From Palsa-504 sp963844625 (GTDB taxonomy: Bacteria > Actinomycetota > Actinomycetes > Streptosporangiales > Streptosporangiaceae), in the NCBI GenBank assembly GCA_963844625.1, contig CAWJPF010000019.1:224290-288289 (forward strand): DNA of 64,000 bases. Direction: 5' to 3'. The translations under genes were made by a program, and so were the position numbers. This document shows positions 34,529 to 44,153 of this stretch, in pieces. The stretch's first letter is position 1. Every line of letters begins with the position of its first letter. The notes under the pieces were generated by a model. It worked only from the letters and a program-made list of their open reading frames with translations. It was not told where the DNA came from and made no database searches.

Positions 34529-35342
34529 CCTCGGAGTATCACCCCTGGAGAGCCCGTCCGGCTAGGTGGCCTTTGATCAGGCATGGAACATTGACAAACG
34601 ATTGGGTGATGGCCGTGAAGCGCAGGATCCCCATCGGGCCGATCATAACGCTCCCGGATACCGTTGTGGGCGGACTGCACCTGCTGGGGATATTTGAGGA
34701 AATAGGATTGGGATAGTGTGAGAAGGGTTTCCTGGCGCGAGCATCGCACGCATTTCGGACAACCAAATGTCGGCTCACCCTGACTGCCACGCCGGCGGGC
34801 ACGCAGATCATCTAGATCGGCGCGCGCCGTGAGCGATGCTGGGCGGAAGCGGCCCTTAAGAACCTTGCGTCGGCACAGTTCCCTGCGTGTCCACGATCTC
34901 AGCCGTGTAGCGATCTTCGAGCGGATGTGACTAGGGAGGCTCCACCCGGTGTGTGACTGGGTTGACCCGGTAGCCCACCTGGTGCTGTATCCACGAGTTG
35001 GCCGCCAGGATGGAGGAGGCCTGGACAGGTCGAGCACGCTCATCGGTTATCCCTTATATCTCGGCGTCACTGGCACCGCCCTGTGTCGTGGGCCGGTATC
35101 GGATCAGCTCAGCAGCAGCGGCCTGGGCGCCCAGGTTAGCAGGCCCTTGATCACGGGGACCTTCGTCTCCGTGATCTTCCTGGTCGGCCGCCGCATCGTC
35201 CGCGGGCCGAAGGTCCCGCGAAGCGGGCCACTGTGCTCCTGTACACGCGGGCGGCGAGCGAGCCTTGCTATCTGCGGCAGTTCTCAGAACGTTCCGGTGC
35301 CTGCCGCACGGACCCGCAGCAGCCCGAAGGGAGCTAACGAAG
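34529..35342. other. Gene-free region upstream of the first universal stress protein
   Basis: About 800 bases in six frames without a frame that has both a ribosome site and recognisable sequence. The last 190 bases carry the DevR-box-like palindrome at 35151-35174. A few short open frames exist on both strands but look random. Confidence 0.4.
35151..35174. promoter_or_regulatory. DevR-box-like palindrome upstream of universal stress protein 1
   Basis: TCACGGGGAC-CTTC-GTCTCCGTGA: 10-base arms with one mismatch and a 4-base centre. The core GGGAC-N4-GTCTC has the geometry of the mycobacterial DevR/DosR box (GGGACTWWAGTCCC). It lies about 170 bases before the stress protein start. Confidence 0.5.
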
Positions 35343-35800
35343 ATGTCTGCTAGCAGGAATAAGGTCCCCGTATCGTGGTCTGGGTCGACGGTTCGCCGTC
35401 GTCACGATCCGCTCTTCGCTGGGCGGTGAGCCAGGCCAGGCTCACCGGAGGGACCGTAGATGCCGTCATCGCCTGGCAGATCCCGGCCTCGATGACCGGC
35501 TATGGCTGGACGATGCTCCTGCCCGACACCGGCTTCGAGGACATCGCGAAGCAGACCCTGGCCGAGGCGATCAGCGACGTCGCCGGTCCCGGTGATGACT
35601 ACGAGGTGCGGATGCGGCCCCTGGTCGTACAGGGGATCCCGGCGCAGGTACTCATCGACGCTTCGGCGGACGCGGACCTGCTCGTCGTGGGCAGCCGCGG
35701 TCACGGCGGATTCGCGGAGGCGCTGCTCGGCTCGGTCGGCCAGCATTGCGTTCAGCACGCGCACTGCCCGGTCCTGATCATGCGCGGCGACAGATACTAA
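35343..35800 (+). pseudogene. Universal stress protein (UspA family), frameshift near the start
   Basis: From GTG 35375 the frame encodes most of a single Usp domain: VDGSPSSRSALRWAVSQA, the middle IPAQVLIDASADADLLVVGSRGHGG, and GSVGQHCVQHAHCPVLIMR. The ATP motif G-2x-G-9x-G(S) is present. The natural start is ATG 35343 in another frame (MSASRNKVP); one missing C in the CCCC run near 35367 would give VPRIVV and restore the first strand. As it stands the product either starts late or is broken. It belongs to the DevR-type stress island. Confidence 0.75.
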
Positions 35801-36429
35801 CACGACCGTGACCCTTGGCCGACCGGCCTAGTATCTCATCGAGGTAGCTGCCCGCGCCCCGTGGGTGCCGACACGCAGCCATGGCATTGACAGTCAGCCG
35901 GGACGCGATCGAGCTCTTGCCGACACCAGCCGTCAGCTCCGCGTAGATTCGGACGGCCGGGATATGCTCATCAGCTGCGGCGCGCGCTATACGGGCTGCG
36001 GCTCGCAGTACGTTCGCTCGGCGATCCGCCTAACGTCGAGGTCCTCCCCCGCCGCGCTCGCCGCACAGCGGCCGCTACCCAGCGCTACTTGCTCGGGTGC
36101 GGCTGGGTCCGGCGGCGCTCATCACGACCGACGAGCGGAAGATGCTCACGCGGTGCCCGGCACACGCATCGCGGCTCATTCGAGCTCGGTCCGCTGCCGC
36201 GGACTCCTCCGCGCCTGCAGGACGACGTCTCGTCGAGGCGCGACGCTGATCGTGATCGATTCGCAACGTACCCTCCAGGAGCTGACGGTACTCATCGCCG
36301 CTGAGGGCCGCAGGCAGGACCGCGATCCGCGTCGCGGGCTGAGACACGGCAATGGAGCCGCGATGCCACCAGCTGTCCAGGGACGGGGTGCCGCGCTGCC
36401 TTCCAGCCGCGCCGACATCGGCCGGCGCT
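35801..36429. other. Gene-free region between the two stress protein genes
   Basis: About 630 bases. Several long open frames overlap on both strands, as expected for DNA of such GC content, but none has a recognisable motif plus ribosome site. Possibly degraded coding sequence. Confidence 0.4.
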
Positions 36430-36869
36430 TCAGCTCCGGTCTTCCGGCGGGACGATGACGACCGGGCAGTGGGCGTGCTGCGTGACCTGGCCCGCCGTCG
36501 ATCCCATCATCAGCCGGGTGAAGCCGCCGGCGCCGCGGGAGCCAAGGACGATCATGTCGGCGTCCTTGCCCGCGCTGATCAGCTCCTCGACCGGGAAGCC
36601 GTGCACCGCCTTGACCGTGACGGACTCCGGGCGGGGCCCGTCCAGGCTGGCCAGCACCTTGTCGGTTTCCGCCTGGGCGGCGACGCGGGCATGCTCGGTC
36701 CGGTCCGGGTCGTCCGGGTAAACGGACACGCCGCCGAAGTAGCCTGCGACGGCCTCGTGCACGGTGAGCACGCCAGCGGCGTGTTCCGGATCGCCGCTTC
36801 CCTCATGGCCCATTCCAGGGCGCGCTGCGAATGACCGGAACCGTCAATGCCGACGATAATTCCAGACAT
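36430..36869 (-). pseudogene. Universal stress protein (UspA family), one frameshift
   Basis: ATG 36869 (AAGGAG upstream) starts MSGIIVGIDGSGHSQRALEW and runs in frame to AIRNTPLA. The rest (VLTVHEAVAGYFGG..., then VEELISAGKDADMIVLGSRGAGG and QHAHCPVVIVPPE) is in another frame. Adding one G near 36780 (GCGTG to GCGGTG) gives PLAVLTVHEA and a normal 146-residue protein with the ATP-binding G-2x-G-9x-G motif. It is divergent from devR across a DevR-box-like site. Confidence 0.82.
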
Positions 36870-36959
36870 CTCACATCTCCTTTGATCCAGCCTGAAGTAC
36901 CTTTAGTAGTTGACGCTAGGCGCCCCGGATCACCTGATAAGGGTCATCCGGGCCACGCG

Positions 36960-36979
36960 CCAGGGACCTTGGTCCTTAA
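36960..36979. promoter_or_regulatory. DevR box between universal stress protein 2 and devR
   Basis: The stretch reads CCAGGGAC-CTTG-GTCCTTAA. Against the mycobacterial DosR/DevR box TTSGGGACTWWAGTCCCSAA it keeps GGGAC, the two central T, GTCC and the final AA. It lies between divergent starts (36869 and 37059), the natural place for DevR to activate itself and the stress protein. Confidence 0.65.
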
Positions 36980-37058
36980 CGTGGCCTGGTCTGGCTGCCC
37001 TAGAGTGGACGTTGACACACCCTTGCTCGGGGTCATCCGAGCGAACGCAGGAGTTGCG

Positions 37059-38573
37059 GTGAGCGGTCCAGGGTCCGACGACGAGGCCAGGAAGCCGATC
37101 GCGGTGTTTCTCCTGGATGACCACGAGGTGGTCCGCCGGGGCGTCCGCGACATGCTGGAGGCCGAGCCGGACATCAGGGTGGTCGGTGAGGCGGGTACCG
37201 CGGCCTCGGCGCTGGCCCGCATCCCGGCGCTCAAGCCGGACGTGGCCGTGCTCGACGTGCGGCTGCCGGACGGGGACGGGGTGTCGGTGTGCCGGGAGAT
37301 CCGGTCCCGGATGCCCGAGGTGGCCTGCCTGATGCTCACCTCGTTCGGCGACGACGAGGCGCTGTTCGACGCGATCATGGCCGGGGCGGCCGGCTACGTG
37401 CTGAAGCAGATCCGGGGCACCGACCTGGTCGGCGCGGTGCGCACGGTGGCGTCCGGCCAGTCGATGCTCGACCCGCGGGCGGCCAGCCAGCTGATGGCCC
37501 GGCTGCGGGATCAGTCGGCCAAGCGCGACCCGCTGGCCGGGCTGACCGCGCAGGAGCGCAGGATCCTGGAGCTGATCGGGGACGGGCTGACCAACCGGCA
37601 GATCGGCGAGCGGATGTTCCTGGCCGAGAAGACGGTGAAGAACTACGTGTCGGCGCTGTTCGCCAAGCTGGGCATGGAGCGCCGGACCCAGGCCGCCGCC
37701 TACGCGGTCCGGGCGTTCGGCGACCAGCACGAGGCAGGCCGCGCCATTACCGCGGTCCCGACGAGTAGGGACCTTCTGCCCTGGGCTCCCCGCCGTCGCC
37801 CGGGCATCCTCGGTGTCATGTACTCCGACGCCTCGGCACTGCCGCAACTGTCCAGGGACGAATGTCTCCCGCTGATGGCATCCGTGCCCGTGGGCCGGAT
37901 CAGCTTCTTCGTCAGCGAGCAGGGCACGGCCGCGATCTGGGGGCAGGACGCCTCCTCGCAGGCGGAACAGATCATCACCCGGATCGCGCACCCGCGGGTG
38001 CGGGACGAACTACGTCAGGCCGGGCGCGAGCTCGGTTTCCGGTCTGAATTGCGCCCGGGCCGTCAGCCGCGGGGTACGCGCCATTCCAGGTGGGTTCCCG
38101 GTGCGGGCGCCCGGATCGGCAGCCTCGAGCCGAGCTCGCCGCCGAGCTTCTCGGCGCGGCGGGCCAGGTTGCGCAGGCCGCTGCGGCTGCCCTCCGCCGG
38201 GATGCCGGTCCCGTTGTCGGTGACCTGGACGGCGAGCATGCCGCCGCCGTCGACGTCGACGGTCACGTCGACCTGGCTGGCGCTGGGCGTGCCTGGCGGC
38301 GTTGGACAGCGCCTCGCGCAGCGCGGCGAGCACCTGCTCGGCCACCTCCGGGCTGATCTGGCCGCCCAGGCCCGCGCCGAGCCGCAGCGACGGGGCGAAC
38401 CCGAGCAGCGGCGTCATCTCATCGACCAGGCGCGACGATGTCCCCGCGCAGGTCCGGCCGGTCGCGCTGTCACGGGCCTGCAGCGCGAAGATCGTGGCGC
38501 GGATGTCCTTGATGGTCTCGTCCATCGCGTCCACCGCGTTCGTGATCGCGGCTGGCGACCTCCGGCCTGGTGA
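37059..38573 (+). CDS. DevR/NarL-type response regulator with read-through tail
   Basis: From GTG 37059 (GCAGGAG upstream). The receiver domain shows VFLLDDHEVVRRGV (acidic pair), VAVLDVRLPDGDG (phospho-acceptor Asp near residue 63), MLTSFGDD and the Lys near 115 (GYVLKQI). A LuxR/NarL helix-turn-helix follows (GLTAQERRILELIGDGLTNRQIG...KTVKNYVSALFAKLGMERR), close to mycobacterial DevR. Relatives stop soon after AAAYAVRAFGD (about 37735). Here the frame stays open for another 280 codons through a pseudogene remnant and then antisense to the kinase gene, so the natural stop seems lost. The neighbouring kinase is its likely partner. Confidence 0.88.
   Translation: MSGPGSDDEARKPIAVFLLDDHEVVRRGVRDMLEAEPDIRVVGEAGTAASALARIPALKPDVAVLDVRLPDGDGVSVCREIRSRMPEVACLMLTSFGDDEALFDAIMAGAAGYVLKQIRGTDLVGAVRTVASGQSMLDPRAASQLMARLRDQSAKRDPLAGLTAQERRILELIGDGLTNRQIGERMFLAEKTVKNYVSALFAKLGMERRTQAAAYAVRAFGDQHEAGRAITAVPTSRDLLPWAPRRRPGILGVMYSDASALPQLSRDECLPLMASVPVGRISFFVSEQGTAAIWGQDASSQAEQIITRIAHPRVRDELRQAGRELGFRSELRPGRQPRGTRHSRWVPGAGARIGSLEPSSPPSFSARRARLRRPLRLPSAGMPVPLSVTWTASMPPPSTSTVTSTWLALGVPGGVGQRLAQRGEHLLGHLRADLAAQARAEPQRRGEPEQRRHLIDQARRCPRAGPAGRAVTGLQREDRGADVLDGLVHRVHRVRDRGWRPPAW
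37819..38040 (+). pseudogene. Fused remnants: pyridoxamine-oxidase-like start and acetyl-CoA hydrolase-like end
   Basis: From ATG 37819: LSRDECLPLMASVPVGRISFFV is the typical start of PNPOx-like flavin-barrel proteins (compare 48184-48603). It then switches to AEQIITRIAHPRVRDELRQAGRELGF, which resembles the C-terminal end of acetyl-CoA hydrolases/transferases. Two genes joined by a deletion would give this. The frame is continuous with devR. Confidence 0.5.
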
Positions 38574-39788
38574 TCATCGGCATCGTGCCCTCCAGCGACA
38601 TGCCGGTGGCGTAAAGCCGCTGGATGACCAGGTCGTGCAGGTCGCGGGCGATCCGGTCCCGGTCCTCGTACAGCGAGAGCCGTTCGGCCTCGGCGCGGCT
38701 GGCCGCGAGTTCCAGCGCGACCCCGGCCTGCGCGGCGAACGAGGCCACCACGTCCGCCTGGGCCTGGGGGAACGGCAGCGCGCCGTGGCGGCGGCCGACG
38801 GTGAGCACGCCGCGGACGTTGCCCGGCGCGCCGAGCGGGAACACGATCGCGGGCCCGATCTGGCTCATCGCGCCGCGGGCGGCTGCGGCGGCGCGCTCGT
38901 CGTCGGCGAAGTCGGCGGACGTCACCGGCTCGCCGGTGGCCAGCACCCGGCCGGACAGGGACTCGGCGGCCGGCAGCACCAGGCCGCGGGTGGCGTCGGC
39001 GCCGTCGCCGTCGGCGTAGGTGATCGTCAGCCGGCGCCCGTCCTCGTCGGGCAGGGCCAGCACGGCCAGGTCGGCGCCGGACAGCTCCCGGGCCTGCCGG
39101 GTGACGTCGGCCAGCACCTCGCCGGGCTCGGCGCCGGACAGCAGCCGGGTGGTGACCTCGGCGCTGGCCTGGATCCAGCGCTGCTGGCGGCGGGCCGCCT
39201 CGTACAGCCGGGCGTTCTCGACCGCCACGCCGGCCGCGGCGCCCAGCGCGACCAGCACCGCCTCGTCGTCCTCGGTGAACTCCCCGCCGCCGCGCTTGTC
39301 GGTCAGGTACAGGTTGCCGAACACCTCGTCCCGGACCCGGACCGGGACGCCGAGGAAGCCGCGCATCGGCGGGTGCCCGTCGGGGAAGCCGGACGACTCC
39401 GGGTGGGCGGCCATGTCGGCCAGGCGCAGCGGCCGGGGGTCGTCGATCAGCAGGCCGAGCAGGCCGCGTCCCTCGGGCCAGTGGTGGATCCGCGCGATCT
39501 CGTCCTGGGTCAGGCCGACCGGGATGAACTCGGCCAGCCGCTTGCCCTCCCCGATGACGCCGAGCGCCCCGTAGGTCGCGTCGACCAGGCCGACCGCGGT
39601 CTCGACGATCCGGCGCAGCGTGGACTCCAGGTCCAGGCCGAGCCGATGGCGACGACCGCCTCGAGCAGGCCGCGCATCCGGTCCCTGGTCGCCAGCACGA
39701 CCTGCAGCCGTCCCTGCAGCTCGGCCAGGAGTTCGTCGAGCTGCAGCTGCGGCAGCAGCTCTGGGCGGTTCTCTGCACCAGGTTCCAT
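38063..39788 (-). pseudogene. DevS-type GAF-GAF sensor histidine kinase, three frameshifts
   Basis: ATG 39788 has GGGAGGG upstream. Parts in order: a coiled start (LLPQLQLDELLAELQGRLQ), GAF 1 (LVDATYGALGVIGEG...GFLGVPVRVRDEVFGNLYLTDK), GAF 2 (GADLAVLALPDEDGR...VTSADFADDERA), the HisKA_3 box with the phospho-His (DRDRIARDLHDLVIQRLYATG), and the ATPase (REALSNAARHA, VQVTDNGTGIP, GLRNLARRAEKLGG). The frame breaks near 39644, 38553 and 38287; each is repaired by one base (one missing, two extra). This is the layout of mycobacterial DevS/DosT, which sense oxygen or redox through a heme in GAF 1. It should phosphorylate the DevR protein next to it if functional. Confidence 0.82.
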
Positions 39789-39949
39789 CAGCTCGGCCCT
39801 CCCGGCGGCGATATATCGCAAGGATATCGGCCGCCTGAAGCCGCGCTAGCGGGAAGGTGCCGGGGTATATGAAGAACAGATGGCTGAACGGGACATTGTG
39901 CGTAGCCATGGCGACGTTGATAGCGGCTCGCCAGGTGCGCCTGGCCGGG

Positions 39950-40320
39950 TTAACTGACCAGCTCATACCGGGGATTGACCATGGCGGGACGGCCGTCCGC
40001 GCCGATGCCGACCATGCCGCGCAGGCGGATCCCGCTGCCGGGCTCAGCCCGGCGATGTGCGTCCGCCCGTAGAACAGGGCGGTCAGGTCGCCGGTCGAGT
40101 CGGTCACCTCGCAGGCCAGGACGTTGTTGGCTCGGGCCGGACCTTCGTGCGCAGGCGCCCCTGGACGGTGGCCTGGCCCGGCAGCGGAAGCGACCCGATC
40201 GGGTCGGTGCCCTGCGGCGGCACCGGCCGCTCGTAGTCCTGCAGGCCGTCCGCCTTGCTGCCCTGACCCGCCTCGCGTGCAGCGTGTCGACCTTGTGCCG
40301 GACGTCGAAGGGGATGATCA
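39950..40320 (-). pseudogene. OB-fold nucleic-acid-binding protein remnant
   Basis: Three frames together give YERPVPPQGTDPIGSLPLPG, VQGRLRTKVRPE, NNVLACEVTDSTGDLTALFYGR, THIAGLSP and IRLRGMVGI, ADGRPAMVNPRYELVS. The ACEVTDSTGDLTALFYGR...MVNPRYEL pattern is the small OB-fold protein found across actinobacteria. Two one-base losses (between about 40070 and 40140) break it. The stop is at 39950. Confidence 0.65.
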
Positions 40321-40497
40321 TGGCCGCCGCGCCCGGGACCCGGCTGATCCGGCGGGCGATCCGGTCGGCCAGGTCCTGCGTCCCGCCCGCGGGGGTCTTT
40401 CGGCCCTATCTCGGGGCTGATTGCCAGGTCACGCTGGTGATCAACACGAACCAGGAACCACTCGGCCGGCTGAGCACCCACCGGGAGCTGACCATCA

Positions 40498-41167
40498 TGC
40501 ACGCATACGTGAGAGACATCATGACTACCCGCGTGGTGGCGGTATCTCCCGCTACGTCCTACCGGGAGATGACCGGCATGCTCCGGGAGCACCGCGTCAG
40601 CGGGTTTCCCGTCGTCGACGACGGGGGGAAAGTGATCGGCGTCGTGTCCGAGGCGGATCTGCTGGCCAAGGAGGTGGACGCAGACCCCGGCGGTCATCAG
40701 GACTGGTCGGCCCGGCTGCCGCACCGCAGGCGGCGAAGGCCAGCGGCCTCACCGCCGCTGACCTGATGACCCGGCCGGCCGTGACGACAGGCCCGGACGA
40801 ACTGGTCAGCGTCGTAGCCCGGCTTATGCGCGCCCATCGGCTCAAACGGCTCCCTGTGGTCGATCACGACGGGCACCTAGTCGGCATCGTCAGCCGCGCC
40901 GATGTGCTGAGCGTCAACCGGACGGACGAGGAGATCCGCCGCGAGGTCACCCAGGACATCATCATGGACGGTTTCTTCACTGACCCCGCCCGCCTTGAGG
41001 TGACCGTGCAGGACGGCATCGTCACCCTGGCGGGCGCTCCGGGCAGCATCATCCTTGGCAACAACATCGCCAACCAGGTCCGGCACGTCGAAGGCGTCGT
41101 CGCCGTCCGCGACCGGTTCACCTATCCGCCGTCCAGCCTCGGCAGCCAGGAGAAAGGTAGGCCATGA
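40498..41167 (+). pseudogene. CBS-pair plus BON domain protein, one frameshift
   Basis: ATG 40498 follows GGGAG. CBS 1 is MTTRVVAVSPATSYREM...VSGFPVVDDGGKVIGVVSEADLL. After a break near 40720 the other frame continues with ADLMTRPAVTTGPDELVSVVARLM, RLKRLPVVDHDGHLVGIVSRADVL (CBS 2) and a C-terminal BON domain (LEVTVQDGIVTLAGAPG...VRHVEGVVAVRDRF). One lost base accounts for the shift. CBS pairs bind adenine nucleotides; CBS-BON proteins are common members of DevR-type stress regulons. A second, internally deleted copy is at 48985-49125. Confidence 0.82.
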
Positions 41168-41178
41168 CGCGCCCTTGG

Positions 41179-41581
41179 TCACGGCTCGGCCAGCGCGGCC
41201 AGCCCGGGCAGGGTCTTGCCCTGGATGAACTCCAGGCTCGCGCCGCCTCCGGTGGAGACACGACCGAACGCGCTGTCGGGGAAGCCGAGCACGCGAATCG
41301 CCGCACCGGTGTCGCCATCGCCGACGACGGTAAACGCACTGCTGTCGGTCAGCGCCTGGGTAACCGTCCGGGTGCCGTCGGCATACGGCGATAGCTCAAC
41401 CACGCCCATCGGGCCATTCCAGAAGACCGTGCCCGCCCGCAGGATGCTGTCGGCGAACAACGCGGCTGACTCCGGGCTGATGTCCAGGCCCCATCAGGTC
41501 CGCCGGGATCGCGTCCGCGGCCACCACCTGATGCGGCGCACCGGCGCCTCGTTCGGCCGCCACGACGACTTTCGTCCGCAT
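41179..41581 (-). pseudogene. C-terminal fragment of phosphoglycerate kinase
   Basis: Frame one gives KVVVAAERGAGAPHQVVAADAIPADLMG; after a shift near 41490 the other gives FADSILRAGTVFWNGPMGV, FTVVGDGDTGAAIRVLG and FGRVSTGGGASLEFIQGKTLPGL. NGPMGV and STGGGASLE are hallmark PGK motifs. The N-terminal 270 residues are missing. The fragment lies downstream of the cyclic-nucleotide-binding gene; a full pgk must exist elsewhere. Confidence 0.85.
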
Positions 41582-41588
41582 CCCTTAC

Positions 41589-42068
41589 CTACCCGTCGGC
41601 GACGGCGGTCGACTGGGCCCGTACAGTGACCAGCTGTACCCGGGTGGCCTGCAGCCGGCTCGCGACTACTCGGGCCAGCCGCCGGGTGAGGTCATGGCCA
41701 AGTTCGGGGTCGGCCGCGCAGCGTGCCCGCACCGCTCGCCCGTCGAACTGGAAGGCCTCGACGGGACCGACCGCCACGGCGCCGAAGGCCCACTGATACG
41801 GCGGGAACAGCCATGACCAGCCGAGCAGCTCGCCTAGGCCTATGGTGTCGATCCCTACCGGGCCTAGCCCCGGAACATGCAGGTCAAGGGAGACGCAGCC
41901 AGACTGGATCAGCCAGAAGCGGGCCGCGTGGCCGCCATCTTCGAAGAGCCGGTGCCCGGCCGGGAACACGACGTCCGAGGCGGCCTCGGCGAGTATGTCC
42001 AGGTGATCATGGGACATGCCGTGGAGGAAGGGATGAGCGGCCAGCGCCGCTGCCGTGACTTCAATCAT
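41589..42068 (-). CDS. Cyclic nucleotide-binding (Crp/cNMP) domain protein
   Basis: A 159-residue protein with a single cNMP-binding beta-roll: HPFLHGMSHDHLDILAEAASDVVFPAGHRLFEDG, FWLIQSGCVSLDL and a GELLGWSWLFPPY loop in the phosphate-binding position, where GE is kept. There is no helix-turn-helix, so it should act through a partner. Such single-domain proteins occur in DevR-type stress clusters in actinobacteria. Upstream signals are not clear. Confidence 0.85.
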   Translation of the reverse strand: MIEVTAAALAAHPFLHGMSHDHLDILAEAASDVVFPAGHRLFEDGGHAARFWLIQSGCVSLDLHVPGLGPVGIDTIGLGELLGWSWLFPPYQWAFGAVAVGPVEAFQFDGRAVRARCAADPELGHDLTRRLARVVASRLQATRVQLVTVRAQSTAVADG

Positions 42069-42341
42069 GGGAGATCACCGTCCAGCTTCTCGAGTACGTT
42101 GAGCTCAGCCTGCGGCCGCCGCCTGCCATCGGCCAGGGCCGGAGGTCACCGCCGGCTGTGACCATGGCCTCCGACCTGGTTCGGCGGAAGGCGGCCCCTG
42201 CGATGGACGAACGTCCCGGCCGGACATGCCGGAGGCCACTCCCCCGCCGGGCTTGCGCCGCTGAGGGTGGCCTCGGCCCCCGGCCTGGTCCCGGAGAAGT
42301 TCGTGGAAGATCGGGCTTTCGTGGAGGCAGGACCCGCCAAG

Positions 42342-44153
42342 GGCTCTGTCGTATATCTCGTGATGGTTACGGGGTTGGTGTTTCAGCTGGTTGTGAGGAT
42401 GCGTTTGCGGAGGAGGGGGAAGGCGGCGCGGCCGTACATCTGGCGTTTGAGGAGTTTGGTGCGGGTGTTGAGGCCTTCGACCAGGCCCGAGTTCCAGGGC
42501 AGGGTCAGGCCGTTGCGGACGGCTTGGTAGTCCTGGCGGATGCCGGTGGTGAAGGAGTGCAGGCCGGGCTGGCCGGGGTCGGCGTCTGCGGTGGTCATCC
42601 AGTCGTCGAGGAGGTGGCCGTGGCGGCCGGTGAGGATCTTGGCGAATCCGGTGATGTGGCTGGCCAGGGCGTCGAGTTCGGGGCAGCGGCCGCGGATGGC
42701 GGTCAGGGCGGCGGCGTCGGCGGGGTCAGGCGGGCGGGGTCGGGGAGGATCAGCGGGTGACCTGGCCGGGGCGGGGCGGGGCGGGCGGAGCGGGCGGGAC
42801 GGTCAGGCGGAACAGGCTGGCGTAGCCGTAGGTGGTGCTCAGGCTGCCGCCGTACCCTTGGGCGGTGATCTCGCGGTGCAGGGCCCTGATGGTGGTGCAG
42901 CCTTGTTCCCAGCGGCGGCGCAGGTACGGTTTGAAGGGGTCCAGGCCGGGTGCGGGGCGGGCGGCGGCGAGCAGGGCGGCGGGGGTGGCGGCGCGCCAGT
43001 ACCGGCCGGTGACCTGGCTGGTCAGGCCGAGCGCGGCGGCGGCCTGGGCCTGGGCTGCGCCGGCGGCGCGGAGCTGGTGCACGGCCTGGTGCCGGGCGGT
43101 GATGACGGGCCCGGGGTCGGCGGGCAGCGTTTTTGTTGCTTGCTGCTCTTGCTCTTGCTCCTGGGCCTGCTGGTCCTGGCCGCCGTGCTGGCGGGCGGGC
43201 GCAGGCAGTCCCGGTGGCCGGCAACGGTGTCGCGGGCGTGCCCGCACAGGTTGTGCCACAGGTGCCACCGGTCCGCGACCTGGACGGCTGCCGGGGCGCC
43301 GCCCGGCCGGCGTTGGCGTAGGCGCCGCCCCGGTCCCGGCAGATCACCTCCACCCCGGGGTGCTCGAGCAGCCACGCTTGCAGCGTGGCCGCCTCGCGGT
43401 CCGGCAGCACGTCGACCGGGACGCCGGCCTCCATGTCGACCAGGAGAGTGGCGTAGGCGGTGCCGCGCCGCAGCGAGAAGTCATCGACGCCCAGCACCCG
43501 CACCCCCCCGGGCGGCGGGCCGGGCAGCGCGGCGAGCATCCGGATCAGGGTGTGCCCGGCTGGCCGGGCAGGCCAGCGCGGCTGCCAGCCGGGACCCGGC
43601 CCGCCCGGCCAGCGCCACCGCGACCGCGGTCAGCTGCCGCCCGGCGCGGGGTCCGCCGCGCGTACCGGCTGGCCAGCCCCGGGGGCTGCTCGGCGAACGT
43701 GGCTGCCGGGCAGGCCGGGTTGCCGCACAGGAACCGCCGCACCGTCAGCCGGATCACGGTCCGCCGCCCGCCGATCGCGGTATCGGCGAGCCGCCGTGAG
43801 TACCCGCTGTGCCGCCGCCCGGACCAGCAGCCGCACCGCGGGCACGCTGCCCCGTCCGCCCGCGCCCGGACCCAGACGCACACCCGGTCCCCGCTGATAA
43901 AGCCGGGTCCACCGCGGCCACAGGCGAGACAGGGCAGCAGCAGCGCCAGCATCCTGGCCTAGGGCATGGACAAACAGGTACTGGGCTGGGACACTGACAT
44001 GGCGGGGCTCCTGGGGTCCGGGGACTCGACGCCGCGGTCTACCAGGAGCCCCGCCAGTTACCAAGACGACACGCCGCAACCCACGCAAAACAGCAGCCCA
44101 GATCACAGAACGCCCAGCGCACAGCGTTACCGCGTATAGAAATAGCGCAGGAC
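42342..44153 (-). mobile_element. ISL3-family insertion sequence with decayed transposase
   Basis: Ends: the left end starts GGCTCTGTCGTATATCTCG and the right end, reversed, reads GGTCCTGCGCTATTTCTATAC when taken to 44154, an imperfect repeat of 29 bases with 16 matches. Flanks CCGCCAAG and CCGCCAGG (42334-42341, 44154-44161) look like an 8-base target duplication with one change. Minus-strand frames show the zinc-binding start (CPRCGCWSGRRHSGYSRR), the catalytic RVLGVDDFSLRRG, RDRGGAYA and the C-terminal LVEGLNTRTKLLKRQMYGRA. At least three frame changes occur, so it is not active. An 18-base direct repeat (17 of 18 identical) overlaps both ends at 42327-42344 and 44147-44164. Confidence 0.85.

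Noticed and set aside
37059..38573. A designed fusion of DevR with a metabolic domain
   Set aside because: The tail mixes two unrelated gene pieces and then runs antisense to another gene; lost stop or sequence error is simpler.
38302..39849. A 515-residue plus-strand frame across the kinase locus
   Set aside because: Antisense to the GAF-GAF kinase, whose motifs are clear on the minus strand.
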